Shown piece after piece: positions 27,666-39,056 of a DNA stretch of 64,000 nt. The translations under genes were made by a program, and so were the position numbers. The notes beneath the pieces were generated by a model that was not told where the DNA came from, ran no database searches, and saw only the letters and a list, made by a program, of their open reading frames with translations. The stretch covers positions 1 to 64,000 of the forward strand of contig NZ_JABURJ010000091.1 of assembly GCF_014762745.1 (NCBI RefSeq). The letters are read 5' to 3'. The DNA is from Kangiella sp. (lineage in GTDB: Bacteria > Pseudomonadota > Gammaproteobacteria > Enterobacterales > Kangiellaceae). The number at the start of each line of letters is the position of its first letter. Within the stretch, counting starts at the first letter, position 1.

Positions 27666-30257
27666 TTGCTGTTGAAAACCTTACGTTTATACACACTTGG
27701 CATTGTCATACTTCTGGCTCCCTTTGCAAGTACGGCAAATGCTGCTGAAGCCCAGCCAACTAAAACGCTAAGGGTTGCAATTCTGGATGCCCCACCAGCT
27801 TTGATCCCAAGTGATAGTGGGAATCACTCCGGCTTTCTGGTTGATTTCTTAGAAGAAATTGCAGAGCGTGAAAACTGGCGAATCCAGTGGCTCTATCTGA
27901 AATGGCCAGAGATCATCAATACTGCAAAACGTGCCGAACTGGATCTGATTCCTTTCGTAGCCTACTCAAGGGAACGCGCAGAGTTTCTGGACTATAACTC
28001 TATCAGCTATATCACAGGCTGGGGTCAGGTTTATATCCACCCAGATGAGCAATTACTGGAAAATATTTTCGACTTTGAAGGCAAGACCATTGCCGTGGTC
28101 AAAGACGAAATCTACGCCATCCAATTCGCCAATCTATGTGCCCAATTCGATATCATCTGTCATTTAAAAGAGGTTCAGGACTACAAATCTGCCTTTGCGT
28201 TACTCGATAAACGCCTGGTGGATGGAGCGGTCAGCGGTAACCTGGTTGGCTACAGCTTTGAAAAGCGATTCAACATCGAACGCACCCCAATTGTCTTCAA
28301 CCCTTCCAAAGTACTGTTTGCCAGCCCCAAAGGGAAAAATGGAGACGTGTTACAAACCATTGATAACTATTTGGAAGGATGGAAAGATGATCCCTCCTCC
28401 CCCTACTATGAAATTAATGAACGTTGGTTGGGTAAAGATGGTTCAAACACCTTTTTACCGCGTTGGCTTTTATACACTCTTGCAGGCCTTTTAGGACTTC
28501 TCATCATTACAACTCTGGTTGTGCTGATTTTACGCAAGCAAATCCGAAAGAAGACTGCTGATCTTGCTGATAAGACTGACCAGATAAAACAAATCATTAA
28601 TCTGATTCCGCACATGATTTATGCCACCAATGTCAATGGTGAGGTCATTCTTGCTAATCGTTATGCAGCCGACTTTTTCGGTTTACCCTTAAAAGACTTT
28701 GATGATATCAACATCGAGCAACTGAAAAGTCGCATACCAGAAGCAAGCAAGTTATTTGAAGAAGAAGAGTATCTGTTAAGAAAAGATGCCATAGCGGTCG
28801 ATAAACAGCTCAAAATCAAAGACAGCAACCAAAAAATAACCTATTTCAACATTGCTAAAGTGCCTTTCGTTGGACGCTATAGTCGTGTGCCGGCAGTGGT
28901 TACCGTAGGCGTCGATATCACTGCATCAAAGGAATTTGAGCAGCAAATTCAGCATATGGCACAGCATGACTCCTTAACTGGACTACCCAACCGACTGTTG
29001 TTAAACGACCGTATCAGTCAATCGTTAGCCTTGTCACTGCGTCACCATCATAATGGAGCTGTACTCTTCATTGATCTGGATTTCTTTAAAAACATCAATG
29101 ACTCTCTCGGCCACATGACCGGCGATAAATTATTGGTCGAGGTTGCCAAGCGTCTTGAAGACAATGTTCGCTCCGGCGACACGGTTGCTCGGCTCGGTGG
29201 CGATGAGTTCATCATCCAGCTTAGTGAGTTAAGTGATAATGCAGAAGATGCCGAAGAAGATGCTGTGACCGTTGCCAAAAAGCTGCTGAAAGTGCTGAGC
29301 GAAGGATTTCGCATCAACGGCCAATCACTCCATGTCACCGCCAGCATCGGAATTGTCGTCTATCCACGAGACGCTGATAGTCACGAACTGATCATGCAAC
29401 GTGCAGATACTGCCATGTATCATGCCAAAGCTAAAGGGCGTAATGGTTTCGCGATTTTCAAGTCGGACATGGAAGCCATTATCATGCGTCGTCAGTCTCT
29501 TGAAAATGATCTGCATAAAGCGATATTCAACAGCGAGTTCTACCTCTTATACCAGCCACAAGTCGCTGCATCCGACGGTAAACTGGTAGGCGTTGAAGCG
29601 CTTATACGCTGGAACCATCCAGAACAGGGCATCATCTCACCATTAGAGTTTATCCCTATTGCGGAAGATAATGGAACTATCATTAATATTGGTAACTGGG
29701 TGCTGAAAAAAGCCTGTGAACAAATCAAGCTCTGGCTTAAAGAATATGGCAGCTCCCCCATTGTTTCAGTCAATTTATCGGCTCTTCAGCTCAGTAATGG
29801 TGATCTGGTTGAAACGATTTCCGAATTAGTTGCCAAAGAACAGATTCCCGCAAATCTGTTAGAACTGGAAGTCACTGAAACTCTGATCATCTATGAAGAA
29901 AAGCGCTCCATTGAATTATTAAAGTCACTTAAGAAACTTGGCGTTCGCATATCCATTGATGATTTTGGTACCGGCTACTCATCGCTCAACCATCTGAAGA
30001 AACTGCCTTTAGACAAGCTCAAAATTGATCGGACTTTTGTCAGCGATATCCCTGGCGATCCAGACAGCGAAACCATCGTTAAAACCATTATACGTATGAG
30101 CCAGGATCTGGGTTTAGAGGTGACCGCCGAAGGTGTTGAAACCATTGAACAGTTAGAGTTTTTGAGAGAAGAAAAATGCCCACAATTCCAAGGCTATTAT
30201 TTTGATAAGCCTTTAAGCCCCATGGTCATTCAGGATAAATATCTCGAGCAAAAATAA
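27666..30257 (+). CDS. Periplasmic-sensing GGDEF/EAL cyclic-di-GMP enzyme
   Basis: 863 residues from the TTG at 27666, chosen because GGAGGG (27654-27659) lies six bases upstream. A TTG at 27627 has no such site and adds charged residues before the signal peptide. Order: signal peptide/anchor (residues 1-27), SBP-bac-3 periplasmic solute-binding domain (about 35-250), membrane helix (about 267-290), PAS (about 305-420), GGDEF (about 430-600), EAL (about 615-860). The active-site RLGGDEF is intact and has an inhibitory I-site RSGD five residues upstream. EAL has EALIRW, DDFGTGYSSLNHLKKLPLDKLKIDRTF and EGVET, so both synthase and phosphodiesterase activities are possible. The sensor probably binds an amino acid or similar small solute (inference). 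Confidence 0.95.
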   Translation: MLLKTLRLYTLGIVILLAPFASTANAAEAQPTKTLRVAILDAPPALIPSDSGNHSGFLVDFLEEIAERENWRIQWLYLKWPEIINTAKRAELDLIPFVAYSRERAEFLDYNSISYITGWGQVYIHPDEQLLENIFDFEGKTIAVVKDEIYAIQFANLCAQFDIICHLKEVQDYKSAFALLDKRLVDGAVSGNLVGYSFEKRFNIERTPIVFNPSKVLFASPKGKNGDVLQTIDNYLEGWKDDPSSPYYEINERWLGKDGSNTFLPRWLLYTLAGLLGLLIITTLVVLILRKQIRKKTADLADKTDQIKQIINLIPHMIYATNVNGEVILANRYAADFFGLPLKDFDDINIEQLKSRIPEASKLFEEEEYLLRKDAIAVDKQLKIKDSNQKITYFNIAKVPFVGRYSRVPAVVTVGVDITASKEFEQQIQHMAQHDSLTGLPNRLLLNDRISQSLALSLRHHHNGAVLFIDLDFFKNINDSLGHMTGDKLLVEVAKRLEDNVRSGDTVARLGGDEFIIQLSELSDNAEDAEEDAVTVAKKLLKVLSEGFRINGQSLHVTASIGIVVYPRDADSHELIMQRADTAMYHAKAKGRNGFAIFKSDMEAIIMRRQSLENDLHKAIFNSEFYLLYQPQVAASDGKLVGVEALIRWNHPEQGIISPLEFIPIAEDNGTIINIGNWVLKKACEQIKLWLKEYGSSPIVSVNLSALQLSNGDLVETISELVAKEQIPANLLELEVTETLIIYEEKRSIELLKSLKKLGVRISIDDFGTGYSSLNHLKKLPLDKLKIDRTFVSDIPGDPDSETIVKTIIRMSQDLGLEVTAEGVETIEQLEFLREEKCPQFQGYYFDKPLSPMVIQDKYLEQK

Positions 30258-30290
30258 ACCACCCCGCCAAATAGGACAAGGTGGTTTATT
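30253..30290. terminator. Bidirectional terminator between the GGDEF/EAL and MAPEG genes
   Basis: 11-bp perfect stem AATAAACCACC (30253-30263), which includes the stop codon, with GGTGGTTTATT (30280-30290). AT-rich flanks allow termination from both convergent genes. Confidence 0.7.
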
Positions 30291-30321
30291 AGTTTATTGA
30301 TTTATTAATAAATAGAACTGA

Positions 30322-30726
30322 TTAAGCTGCGGCGTTAAAACCGATAAAGTAACCGACAAGATAACCAGACAGTATCAGCATCACCAACCAGGTCAGAATA
30401 ACCCCATAAAAACGGCCAAACGATTTTCCTACACTTTTGGACAGGCCTGCCGCGTGTAAAATTCTACCTAGCAATAAGGCGATACCAGTGCCATGCATGA
30501 ACCATGTTGAAGCGCCCTGTATTTCTGCCAATGCCATCAGCAATAGACAAATGGGAATATACTCAACTGCATTGCCGTGCACCCTAATCGCTCTGGCCAA
30601 TACTTTCTCGCCATGCGAGCCGATACCAACCTGAAATTTTCTGCGCAACATGACTACACGATAAGATAATAACAAAATCAGTAAAGTTAGTAGTCCAGCG
30701 TACAAGGATGTAATTTCAATACTCAT
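30322..30726 (-). CDS. MAPEG-family membrane protein
   Basis: 134 residues, four hydrophobic segments (about 7-25, 57-75, 78-92, 107-128). MAPEG features are RVVMLRRKFQVGIGSHGEKVLARAIRVHGNAVEYIPICLLLMALAE and GRILHAAGLSK; the RxHGNxxEY-type motif is present. Members resemble microsomal glutathione transferases, but bacterial YecN-like proteins have no proven substrate. Inner-membrane location. Converges on the GGDEF/EAL gene and lies downstream of acnB with its own upstream gap. Confidence 0.9.
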   Translation of the reverse strand: MSIEITSLYAGLLTLLILLLSYRVVMLRRKFQVGIGSHGEKVLARAIRVHGNAVEYIPICLLLMALAEIQGASTWFMHGTGIALLLGRILHAAGLSKSVGKSFGRFYGVILTWLVMLILSGYLVGYFIGFNAAA

Positions 30727-30780
30727 ATTTACCCCAGTAATTATTGTTAAGACTGCTACAATCTAGCAGACAGTCAGCCA

Positions 30781-30807
30781 CAAAAAAAGCCCACCGAAGT
30801 GGGCTTT
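30781..30807 (-). terminator. Intrinsic terminator of acnB
   Basis: 9-bp perfect stem AAAGCCCAC (30786-30794) with GTGGGCTTT (30799-30807), CGAA loop. The A run at 30782-30788 gives the U tract on the minus strand, 28 bp past the acnB stop. Confidence 0.92.
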
Positions 30808-30834
30808 CTTATTTAGCAAGTATCAGGTCTGAGT

Positions 30835-33447
30835 TTAGGCACCAACCGTTACTTTATTAGCAACTGGAATAGTGACTTTGGCAGCCTTTGCTTTGTACTC
30901 TTCCATCTGATGGAAGTTCATGTACTTGTAGATGTCTTTCGACAATGAGTCAAGCTTACTTGCATAACCCATGTACTCTTCAACAGTTGGCAAACGCCCC
31001 ATTACCGCTGCAACAGAAGCAAGCTCGGCCGATGCCAAATAGACGTTCGCACCCTGACCTAAACGGTTCGGGAAGTTACGAGTTGAAGTTGAAACAACCG
31101 TTGACTTAGGAGCCACTCGCGCCTGGTTACCCATACACAATGAACAACCCGGCATTTCAAGACGTGCGCCCGAACGGCCGAAGATATTGTAATGACCTTC
31201 TTCCATCAACTGATGCTCATCCATACGGGTTGGCGGAGCGATCCAAAGACGAGTTTCCAAAGTTCCTGCTTCAACACTTTCAAGCAACTTCGACGCTGCG
31301 CGGAAGTGACCAATGTTGGTCATACAAGAACCGATGAACACCTCATCAATTTTGTCACCAGCGACTTCACTTAATAGACGCGCGTCATCAGGATCATTCG
31401 GAGCACACAACACAGGCTCTTTGAGATTATCCATGTCGATTTCAATAACCGCTGAGTAATCTGCGTCTTTATCAGCTTCCATCAATGATGGGTTAGCCAG
31501 CCACTCTTCCATCTTCTCAATACGACGAGAAATGGTGCGCTCATCACCGTAGCCGTTTGCAATCATCCACTTCAACAATACGATATTGGATTGCAGATAT
31601 TCAGCCACAGATTCTTCGCTTAATTTGATTGTACAACCAGCAGCCGAACGCTCAGCAGAAGCATCAGACAATTCAAAAGCTTGCTCGGCTGTCAAATGTT
31701 CAAGGCCTTCAATCTCAAGAATACGGCCCGAGAAGATGTTTTTCTTGCCAGCTTTTTCCACCGTCAACAAACCATCTTTAATCGCCTGGTAAGGAATCGC
31801 ATGCACCAAGTCACGTAGCGTGATGCCCGGCTGCATTTTACCTTTAAAACGAACCAATACCGACTCAGGCATATCCAACGGCATAACGCCGGTAGCTGCT
31901 GCGAAAGCAACAAGACCAGAACCTGCCGGGAAAGAAATACCCAATGGGAAACGAGTATGTGAATCACCACCCGTACCAACGGTATCAGGCAATAACATAC
32001 GGTTTAACCAGCTGTGAATAATACCGTCGCCTGGGCGCAATGAAACACCGCCACGGTTCATAATAAAATCTGGAAGCGTATGTTGAGTATCAACGTCAAC
32101 TGGCTTTGGGTAGGCTGCTGTGTGACAGAATGACTGCATCACCAGATCAGCCTGGAAACCAAGACACGCCAAATCTTTCAACTCATCACGAGTCATTGGG
32201 CCGGTAGTGTCCTGTGAACCTACTGTAGTCATTAATGGTTCGCAGTATTGACCTGGACGAACGCCTTCAAGACCACAAGCTTTACCTACCATTTTTTGCG
32301 CTAAAGTATAACCTTTGCCAGTGTCTTTAACTTCTGCTGGAGCGCGGAAGAAATCAGCGGCAGGCAAACCTAAATAGTCGCGAGCGCGTGTAGTTAAACC
32401 ACGACCAATGATCAATGGAATACGACCACCAGCTTGAACTTCATCAAGCACAACGCCGGTGCCAAGATCAAAAGTAGCAATCACTTCGCCTTCTTTTTCA
32501 ACTTTACCTTCATAAGGGTAAATATCGATAACATCGCCTGTTTCCATTTTCGAAACATCTAGTTCAACAGGCAATGAGCCCGCATCCTTCATGGTGTTGT
32601 AGAAAATTGGAGCAATTTTGCCACCGAAACAGAAACCGCCAGCGCGCTTGTTAGGAACGTAAGGTATATCTTCACCCATGTGCCACAATACTGAGTTAGT
32701 TGCAGATTTACGCGAAGAACCAGTACCGACAACATCACCCACATAAGCTAGTGGATGACCTTTTTCTTTAAGCTTTTCAATTGTGGAAATAGGACCTATT
32801 TCGCCCTCTTTGTCTGGATTGATACCTTCGCGCTCGTTTTTCAACATTGCTAGAGCGTGCAAAGGAATGTCCGGGCGAGACCAGGCATCCTGAGCTGGTG
32901 ACAGGTCATCGGTATTGGTTTCGCCAGGAACCTTAAATACAGTTAGCGTAATTTTTTCCGCTAGAGATGGCTTTTCTTTAAACCATTCAGCATTAGCCCA
33001 TGACTCGATAACAGCTTTAGCAACTGCATTGCCTTTATCGGCTTTCTCAGCTACATCATGGAAAGCATCAAACATCAACAAGGTGTGCTTTAATTTTTCA
33101 CCAGCCAGTTCAGCCAGCTCAGAATCATCCAAAAGCTCAACCAAGGTAGCAATGTTATAACCACCTAACATGGTTCCTAGAAGCTTAGTTGCGTGCGCCT
33201 TGTCAATTAAAGGAGACTTGGCGCCACCTTTTGCGATAGCTGCCAGGAAAGCGGCTTTAACATAAGCAGCTTCATCAACACCTGGCGGCACGCGGTGTGT
33301 TAACAATTCGACCAGAAATTCTTCTTCACCGGCTGGAGGGTTCTTCAATAGCTCTACCAGCTGGCTCACTTGCTCAGCATTTAAAGGTAAAGGTGGAATG
33401 CCTTGCTCGGCGCGTTCTGCAACATGACTTCTGTAAGCTTCTAACAC
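30835..33447 (-). CDS. acnB: Bifunctional aconitate hydratase 2 / 2-methylisocitrate dehydratase
   Basis: 870 residues, normal for AcnB. The N-terminal HEAT-like domain ([35 protein letters not shown]) is specific to the B type. The swivel domain follows ([22 protein letters not shown]), then the catalytic domains. [4Fe-4S] ligands include Cys768 and Cys771 in GCSLCMGNQ, with a third in [11 protein letters not shown]. Interconverts citrate and isocitrate in the TCA cycle, and can dehydrate 2-methylisocitrate. Apo-AcnB binds its own mRNA in E. coli. Single gene with identifiable promoter and terminator. Confidence 0.97.
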   Translation of the reverse strand: MLEAYRSHVAERAEQGIPPLPLNAEQVSQLVELLKNPPAGEEEFLVELLTHRVPPGVDEAAYVKAAFLAAIAKGGAKSPLIDKAHATKLLGTMLGGYNIATLVELLDDSELAELAGEKLKHTLLMFDAFHDVAEKADKGNAVAKAVIESWANAEWFKEKPSLAEKITLTVFKVPGETNTDDLSPAQDAWSRPDIPLHALAMLKNEREGINPDKEGEIGPISTIEKLKEKGHPLAYVGDVVGTGSSRKSATNSVLWHMGEDIPYVPNKRAGGFCFGGKIAPIFYNTMKDAGSLPVELDVSKMETGDVIDIYPYEGKVEKEGEVIATFDLGTGVVLDEVQAGGRIPLIIGRGLTTRARDYLGLPAADFFRAPAEVKDTGKGYTLAQKMVGKACGLEGVRPGQYCEPLMTTVGSQDTTGPMTRDELKDLACLGFQADLVMQSFCHTAAYPKPVDVDTQHTLPDFIMNRGGVSLRPGDGIIHSWLNRMLLPDTVGTGGDSHTRFPLGISFPAGSGLVAFAAATGVMPLDMPESVLVRFKGKMQPGITLRDLVHAIPYQAIKDGLLTVEKAGKKNIFSGRILEIEGLEHLTAEQAFELSDASAERSAAGCTIKLSEESVAEYLQSNIVLLKWMIANGYGDERTISRRIEKMEEWLANPSLMEADKDADYSAVIEIDMDNLKEPVLCAPNDPDDARLLSEVAGDKIDEVFIGSCMTNIGHFRAASKLLESVEAGTLETRLWIAPPTRMDEHQLMEEGHYNIFGRSGARLEMPGCSLCMGNQARVAPKSTVVSTSTRNFPNRLGQGANVYLASAELASVAAVMGRLPTVEEYMGYASKLDSLSKDIYKYMNFHQMEEYKAKAAKVTIPVANKVTVGA

Positions 33448-33542
33448 TTAGGATTCCTCGTTGTTCGATGTTTGTTGTACCGCTGATAGACCCGCGCAAC
33501 AGGGCGCAGATGGTTCAGGGAGTCTCTCTAAAAAGGTGGCCG

Positions 33543-33571
33543 ATTATAACACAGGCTTTATAGAATGTGAG
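33543..33571 (-). promoter_or_regulatory. Sigma-70 promoter of acnB
   Basis: On the minus strand CTCACA (33566-33571), a 17-bp spacer and a consensus TATAAT (33543-33548). This implies a leader of about 90 nt before the ATG at 33447. Confidence 0.65.
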
Positions 33572-33669
33572 CCATATCTTGTTTATCTAAAGTAAGCCGG
33601 TTATTCAGTGGATATTCATCCATTTTCCCCTATGCTATATTTGTCTAAAATTATAAAGGGGTATCACTA

Positions 33670-34170
33670 ATGAACCATAAACGATTACTTTTTACCATGT
33701 CTGCCCTTGGTTTAAGCCTTGGTATTTCAACGGGTTATGCCATGGACAAAGAGCCAAAACGTGAACAGATCAGGAGCCAGGAGCAGGTTCAGGTGGCGGC
33801 TAAACCCAGTCGTGATGGACTGTTTCATGATGACGAAACTCGCATCATTCGGGACTACTACCGTGATTACGGTTATGACCGAGAGCATGACCGCGACTAC
33901 GACCGAGATGGCGGCAAGCAAAAGAAGCTTCCCCCTGGCTTGAAAAAGAAATACGAGAGAACTGGCGAACTGCCTCCGGGCTGGGAAATGAAACTTCAAC
34001 GCGGTGAAGTGCTGTCTGAAGATGTTTACCGCTATGGTCGCCCTCTTCCATATGATTTACGCCAAAGACTGCCGATTGGTCCAACAGGTAGTAAGATTAT
34101 TGAGGTGGAAGGGAAAATTATCCGCGTGATGGAAAACACCCGAGAAATCATTGATATTCTGAGCCTGTAG
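33670..34170 (+). CDS. Secreted CigR/RcnB-like protein
   Basis: 166 residues. Signal peptide MNHKRLLFTMSALGLSLGISTGYA, then a charged region with DYDRDYGYDREHDRDYDRD-type Asp/Arg/Tyr repeats (about 62-80). The C-terminal family domain follows: LPPGLKKKYERTGELPPGWEMKLQRGEVL, PLPYDLRQRLP, GPTGSKIIEVEGKIIRVMENTREIIDIL. The LPPG...LPPGW pattern is that of periplasmic RcnB/CigR-type proteins. In enterobacteria the named members affect nickel/cobalt efflux or virulence-gene control, but function cannot be assumed here. AAAGGGG ribosome site ahead of ATG; bidirectional terminator after. Confidence 0.8.
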   Translation: MNHKRLLFTMSALGLSLGISTGYAMDKEPKREQIRSQEQVQVAAKPSRDGLFHDDETRIIRDYYRDYGYDREHDRDYDRDGGKQKKLPPGLKKKYERTGELPPGWEMKLQRGEVLSEDVYRYGRPLPYDLRQRLPIGPTGSKIIEVEGKIIRVMENTREIIDILSL

Positions 34171-34194
34171 TTCGATTCCAGCCTAATTAGGCAC

Positions 34195-34223
34195 AAAAAA
34201 GCCAGCAACTTGCTGGCTTTTTT
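34195..34223. terminator. Bidirectional intrinsic terminator
   Basis: 13-bp perfect stem formed by AAAAAAGCCAGCA (34195-34207) and TGCTGGCTTTTTT (34211-34223) with a 3-nt loop. Serves the convergent genes at 33670 and 34236. Confidence 0.92.
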
Positions 34224-34235
34224 AATATCATAGCG

Positions 34236-34640
34236 TTAGGTATTAGATTTTATCATTTTTATTAACTTTTGATTATAAGCTCTGGCAAAGTCACGCGTTT
34301 TCACCCGAAGTTCGGCGTGACGAGAATTGTAGACAACCTCAGACATACCCGCCAAAACCTCATAATCACCATTGGTCACCACCAGCTCGCAAAGATCCTT
34401 TGCCAAACCCGGAATTACAACCTCACCATCACTTTCAACTGCTAAAAATCGCTTTGAAGTCTTAAGTTTCTGTTCAACGAGAAGGTCAATGTTTGCATTT
34501 TCAACCCAAGCCATCCGCTCAATCAGTGCTTTGCTTTCTATGTTGGTAGTTTTGCCCTCGCCGCCAACCGACTGCCCGTCACCGCACCCCGTCAGGGCTA
34601 ATACCATCAAGCAAACTATTATCAGCCACCTGTTTATCAC
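34236..34640 (-). CDS. Small predicted lipoprotein of unknown function
   Basis: 134 residues. Lipoprotein signal MINRWLIIVCLMVLALTGC with acylated Cys19 and a Gly/Asp-rich start of the mature part. The rest is mixed alpha/beta with conserved-looking ERMAWVENANIDLLVEQKL, VIPGLAKDLCELV and VYNSRHAELRVKTRDFARAYN. I do not recognise the family. Divergent from purB and convergent with the CigR-like gene. Confidence 0.7.
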   Translation of the reverse strand: MINRWLIIVCLMVLALTGCGDGQSVGGEGKTTNIESKALIERMAWVENANIDLLVEQKLKTSKRFLAVESDGEVVIPGLAKDLCELVVTNGDYEVLAGMSEVVYNSRHAELRVKTRDFARAYNQKLIKMIKSNT

Positions 34641-36321
<1,681 letters not shown>

Positions 36322-36338
36322 ATGATGACAGGTACTCT

Positions 36339-37499
36339 ATGAGCCATATTCTCGGCGACATCAGTCCTGAGCAGTTCCTCAAGGAATACTGGCAAAAGCG
36401 CCCCTTGTTAATCCGAGGGGCGTTTTCTTCTGCGCTGGTGACAGGCGAAGAAGCACTGATAACGGCCGACGAATTAGCAGGCTACAGTTTAGAAGAAGAC
36501 ATTGAATCTCGATTGATTCAATGCGATGGGCATGACTGGCAGCTGGAGCATGGCCCTATTGACGAGACCAGGTTTGCCGAGCTTGGCGATGAAAACTGGA
36601 CTCTACTGGTTCAGTCATTAGACTATTTTCACCCTCCACTATGTGAATTAATCAAGGCATGTAGCTTCATTCCACGCTGGCGCCTTGATGATGTGATGGT
36701 GTCTTATGCCACCCATGGTGGCGGAGTTGGCCCTCATCTGGATAAGTATGACGTTTTCTTAATTCAGGGTGAAGGCCAAAGACGTTGGCGAATTGGACAT
36801 AAGAACCAGCCGACCACGCCAACCAGCCCTCACCCACAGATCGCTCAAATAGAGCCATTTGATGCGGGCATGGATGTTATTGTCAATCAAGGCGACATGC
36901 TGTATATCCCACCGAATACACCACACTGGGGTGAATCGATAGGCGACAGTCTTTGTTACTCAGTTGGATTCAGAGCACCCAATATTGGTGGCATCATACA
37001 AAAGCTGATGCAACTACCCCACACAGAATTAGACCAACTGTGGAGCGACGAAAATAAACTAACCCTTGAGTCTAATGGTGGTGAATTGACCAGTGACATG
37101 AGTCAGTGGGCCGAGCAACAGGTTAAACAGCTTTGGACTACGAATGATTACTTGATGGCATTCGGTAAAGAGGTCACAGAGTTGAAATACCCCGAGTTAT
37201 TAGAAATACCTACGGAAGAGGAATTAATTGATTGGATAGCGCTTGCTCAAGATCAAGGCATAAAGGCTGAACCACTGGCGCGAATGACCTACATTGAAAA
37301 GCAAGGTGAACTTTGGCTATTTATCAATGGTGAATACCAGCCGATGGATTCCAGTTTGGCTCCAACCATCAAACAGCTGAACCGGACATTTGAGTGTTCG
37401 TCGGAACAACTGGCATCGCTAGACAAACAAATCAGCAATGACTTTCTAGCTTTTGCCATAGGCCTCGGCGCAATAAAACCGGCCTCTTTCGATATATAA
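36339..37499 (+). CDS. roxA: Cupin-4/JmjC ribosomal protein uL16 arginine 3-hydroxylase (RoxA/YcfD family)
   Basis: 386 residues. JmjC-type 2-oxoglutarate/Fe(II) oxygenase. The metal triad is visible as His133-x-Asp135 (GPHLDKYDVFLIQGEGQRRWRIG) and His196 (IPPNTPHWGES). N-terminal SPEQFLKEYWQKRPLLIRGAF is typical, and the C-terminal third is the dimerisation/winged-helix part found in ROX proteins. Family members hydroxylate an Arg of ribosomal protein uL16. The link to purB is common in this class of bacteria. Followed by a short terminator hairpin. Confidence 0.9.
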   Translation: MSHILGDISPEQFLKEYWQKRPLLIRGAFSSALVTGEEALITADELAGYSLEEDIESRLIQCDGHDWQLEHGPIDETRFAELGDENWTLLVQSLDYFHPPLCELIKACSFIPRWRLDDVMVSYATHGGGVGPHLDKYDVFLIQGEGQRRWRIGHKNQPTTPTSPHPQIAQIEPFDAGMDVIVNQGDMLYIPPNTPHWGESIGDSLCYSVGFRAPNIGGIIQKLMQLPHTELDQLWSDENKLTLESNGGELTSDMSQWAEQQVKQLWTTNDYLMAFGKEVTELKYPELLEIPTEEELIDWIALAQDQGIKAEPLARMTYIEKQGELWLFINGEYQPMDSSLAPTIKQLNRTFECSSEQLASLDKQISNDFLAFAIGLGAIKPASFDI

Positions 37500-37506
37500 T
37501 AAATAA

Positions 37507-37528
37507 CCCTCATCGACTGAGGGCTTTT
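37507..37528 (+). terminator. Weak terminator after the cupin hydroxylase gene
   Basis: 6-bp stem CCCTCA (37507-37512) with TGAGGG (37518-37523), TCGAC loop, then CTTTTG. Short U run, so read-through into the MATE gene is possible. Confidence 0.55.
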
Positions 37529-37562
37529 GTCAATTACAGTGAATTAATAAGACAGGTTTCTC

Positions 37563-38966
37563 ATGGCAGATTCTGCTGACAACCAGACATCAAATCACAG
37601 CGGCCATTCATGGCAGGATATTCATCATGAAACCAGTGCGATCATCCGTATCGCTATACCTGCGATTCTCGCACATTTGGCCCAAATGTCGTTAGGTGTT
37701 ATTGATACCTTAATGGCGGGTAATTACAGTAGCAACGCACTAGCGGCAGTTGGCACCGGCTTTAATGCCTTTATGATCATCTTTTCTCTTTTTATGGGGC
37801 TCATGATGGCAATCAACCCCATGGTGGCGCACTTTAACGGACAGGGAAAAATGGAAAGCATTGGCAAGACATTCCAGATGGGGATGTTTCTGGCAGTAAT
37901 CTTTGGCATCATCACCTTCATACTGCTACGCAATGTGGATCCATTTTTATCACTGCTTGGCGTCGAGGAAGCGATTGTCGAAACAACCGGTGACTATCTT
38001 AAAGCGTTAAGCTGGGGCTGTGTATTTGCCTTTTTATTCATTGCTCTTCGCTCGGGGAATGAAGGGTTATTCTCTACCAAAATCATCATGATTTGTTCCT
38101 TCATGGTGATTCCATTCAACCTGCTGTTCAACACCTGGTTTATTTATGGTGGCTTAGGAGTTCCTGCAATGGGTGCAGTCGGTGTTGGCTATGCCACCAG
38201 TGTGGTCTGGACCTTGCTGTTTCTATTCCTACTCTTTTTTACCTGGCGCAATCCCTCGTTTGCCAGCCTCAATATTTTCAAAAAAGTGCGTTGGCCAACC
38301 TGGGCATTGATTAAAGAATTCTTTTCAATTGGCACACCTATGTCTCTGGGTTTGCTGATGGAAGTGAGTATGTTTGGCATGATAGGTATTCTGGTTGCGC
38401 GTTATGGCGTTGACCTGACTGGTGCTCATCAGATTGCCATGAATATCGCCACCGTTGCCTTTATGGTGCCCTGGGGACTGTCCATCGCGATTACTGCACG
38501 TGTTGGTTATTGGATGGGAAGACAGGACTATCGTCAAATGCGTTTATCGGGCTTCTGTGGTATCGGTGCCAGCCTGTTTTTCCAAGCCGTTTCCGTCACC
38601 ATAATGCTGTTATTCCGTTATGAGCTGGTAGGAGTCTACACCGATAACCAGGCTATTATCGAGATTTCAGCCTCATTAATTTTCCTGGCAGCTATCTTCC
38701 AATTCTCCGATGGTTTGCAGGTGAATAGCGCTGGCGCCCTGCGTGGCATGAAAGATACCAAGATCCCAACTGTTTATATGGCTATTGCATACTGGTTTAT
38801 CGGCTTCCCAATTGGTATTTATCTCGCCGACTCAATGAATCTAAAAGTTCAAGGATTCTGGATTGGAATTATTTTTGGTTTAACCGTTGCCGCAATTTTG
38901 CTGCTGGGTCGCTTTATCCATCGTTCCAAGCAAACTATCGCCTTTGCAGAAGGGTCGAAGATTTAA
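37563..38966 (+). CDS. norM: MATE-family multidrug efflux protein (NorM type)
   Basis: 467 residues with twelve predicted membrane segments in two six-helix halves. NorM-like features are IAIPAILAHLAQMSLGVIDTLMAGNYSSNALAAVGTG in the first half and SIGTPMSLGLLMEVSMFGMIGILVARYGVDLTGAHQIAMNIA at the start of the second. The conserved acidic residue of helix 1 (IDTLMAG) is present. Exports cationic drugs and dyes in exchange for Na+ or H+; substrate not predictable. The hydrophilic N-terminal 25 residues rich in His/Ser are longer than usual. Confidence 0.92.
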   Translation: MADSADNQTSNHSGHSWQDIHHETSAIIRIAIPAILAHLAQMSLGVIDTLMAGNYSSNALAAVGTGFNAFMIIFSLFMGLMMAINPMVAHFNGQGKMESIGKTFQMGMFLAVIFGIITFILLRNVDPFLSLLGVEEAIVETTGDYLKALSWGCVFAFLFIALRSGNEGLFSTKIIMICSFMVIPFNLLFNTWFIYGGLGVPAMGAVGVGYATSVVWTLLFLFLLFFTWRNPSFASLNIFKKVRWPTWALIKEFFSIGTPMSLGLLMEVSMFGMIGILVARYGVDLTGAHQIAMNIATVAFMVPWGLSIAITARVGYWMGRQDYRQMRLSGFCGIGASLFFQAVSVTIMLLFRYELVGVYTDNQAIIEISASLIFLAAIFQFSDGLQVNSAGALRGMKDTKIPTVYMAIAYWFIGFPIGIYLADSMNLKVQGFWIGIIFGLTVAAILLLGRFIHRSKQTIAFAEGSKI

Positions 38967-38996
38967 CTTTTAAGGCTCTCTGTAGGATGTACCCAC

Positions 38997-39032
38997 AAAA
39001 AAAGCCACTCACACATTGATATGAGCGGCTTT
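38997..39032 (-). terminator. Terminator after slp
   Basis: Stem AAAGCC-a-CTCA (39001-39011) with TGAG-c-GGCTTT (39022-39032), one internal mismatch. The A run at 38997-39003 gives a U tract on the minus strand. It may also serve the convergent MATE gene weakly. Confidence 0.75.
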
Positions 39033-39056
39033 CTCAAAATTACAAAAAAAATCGTT

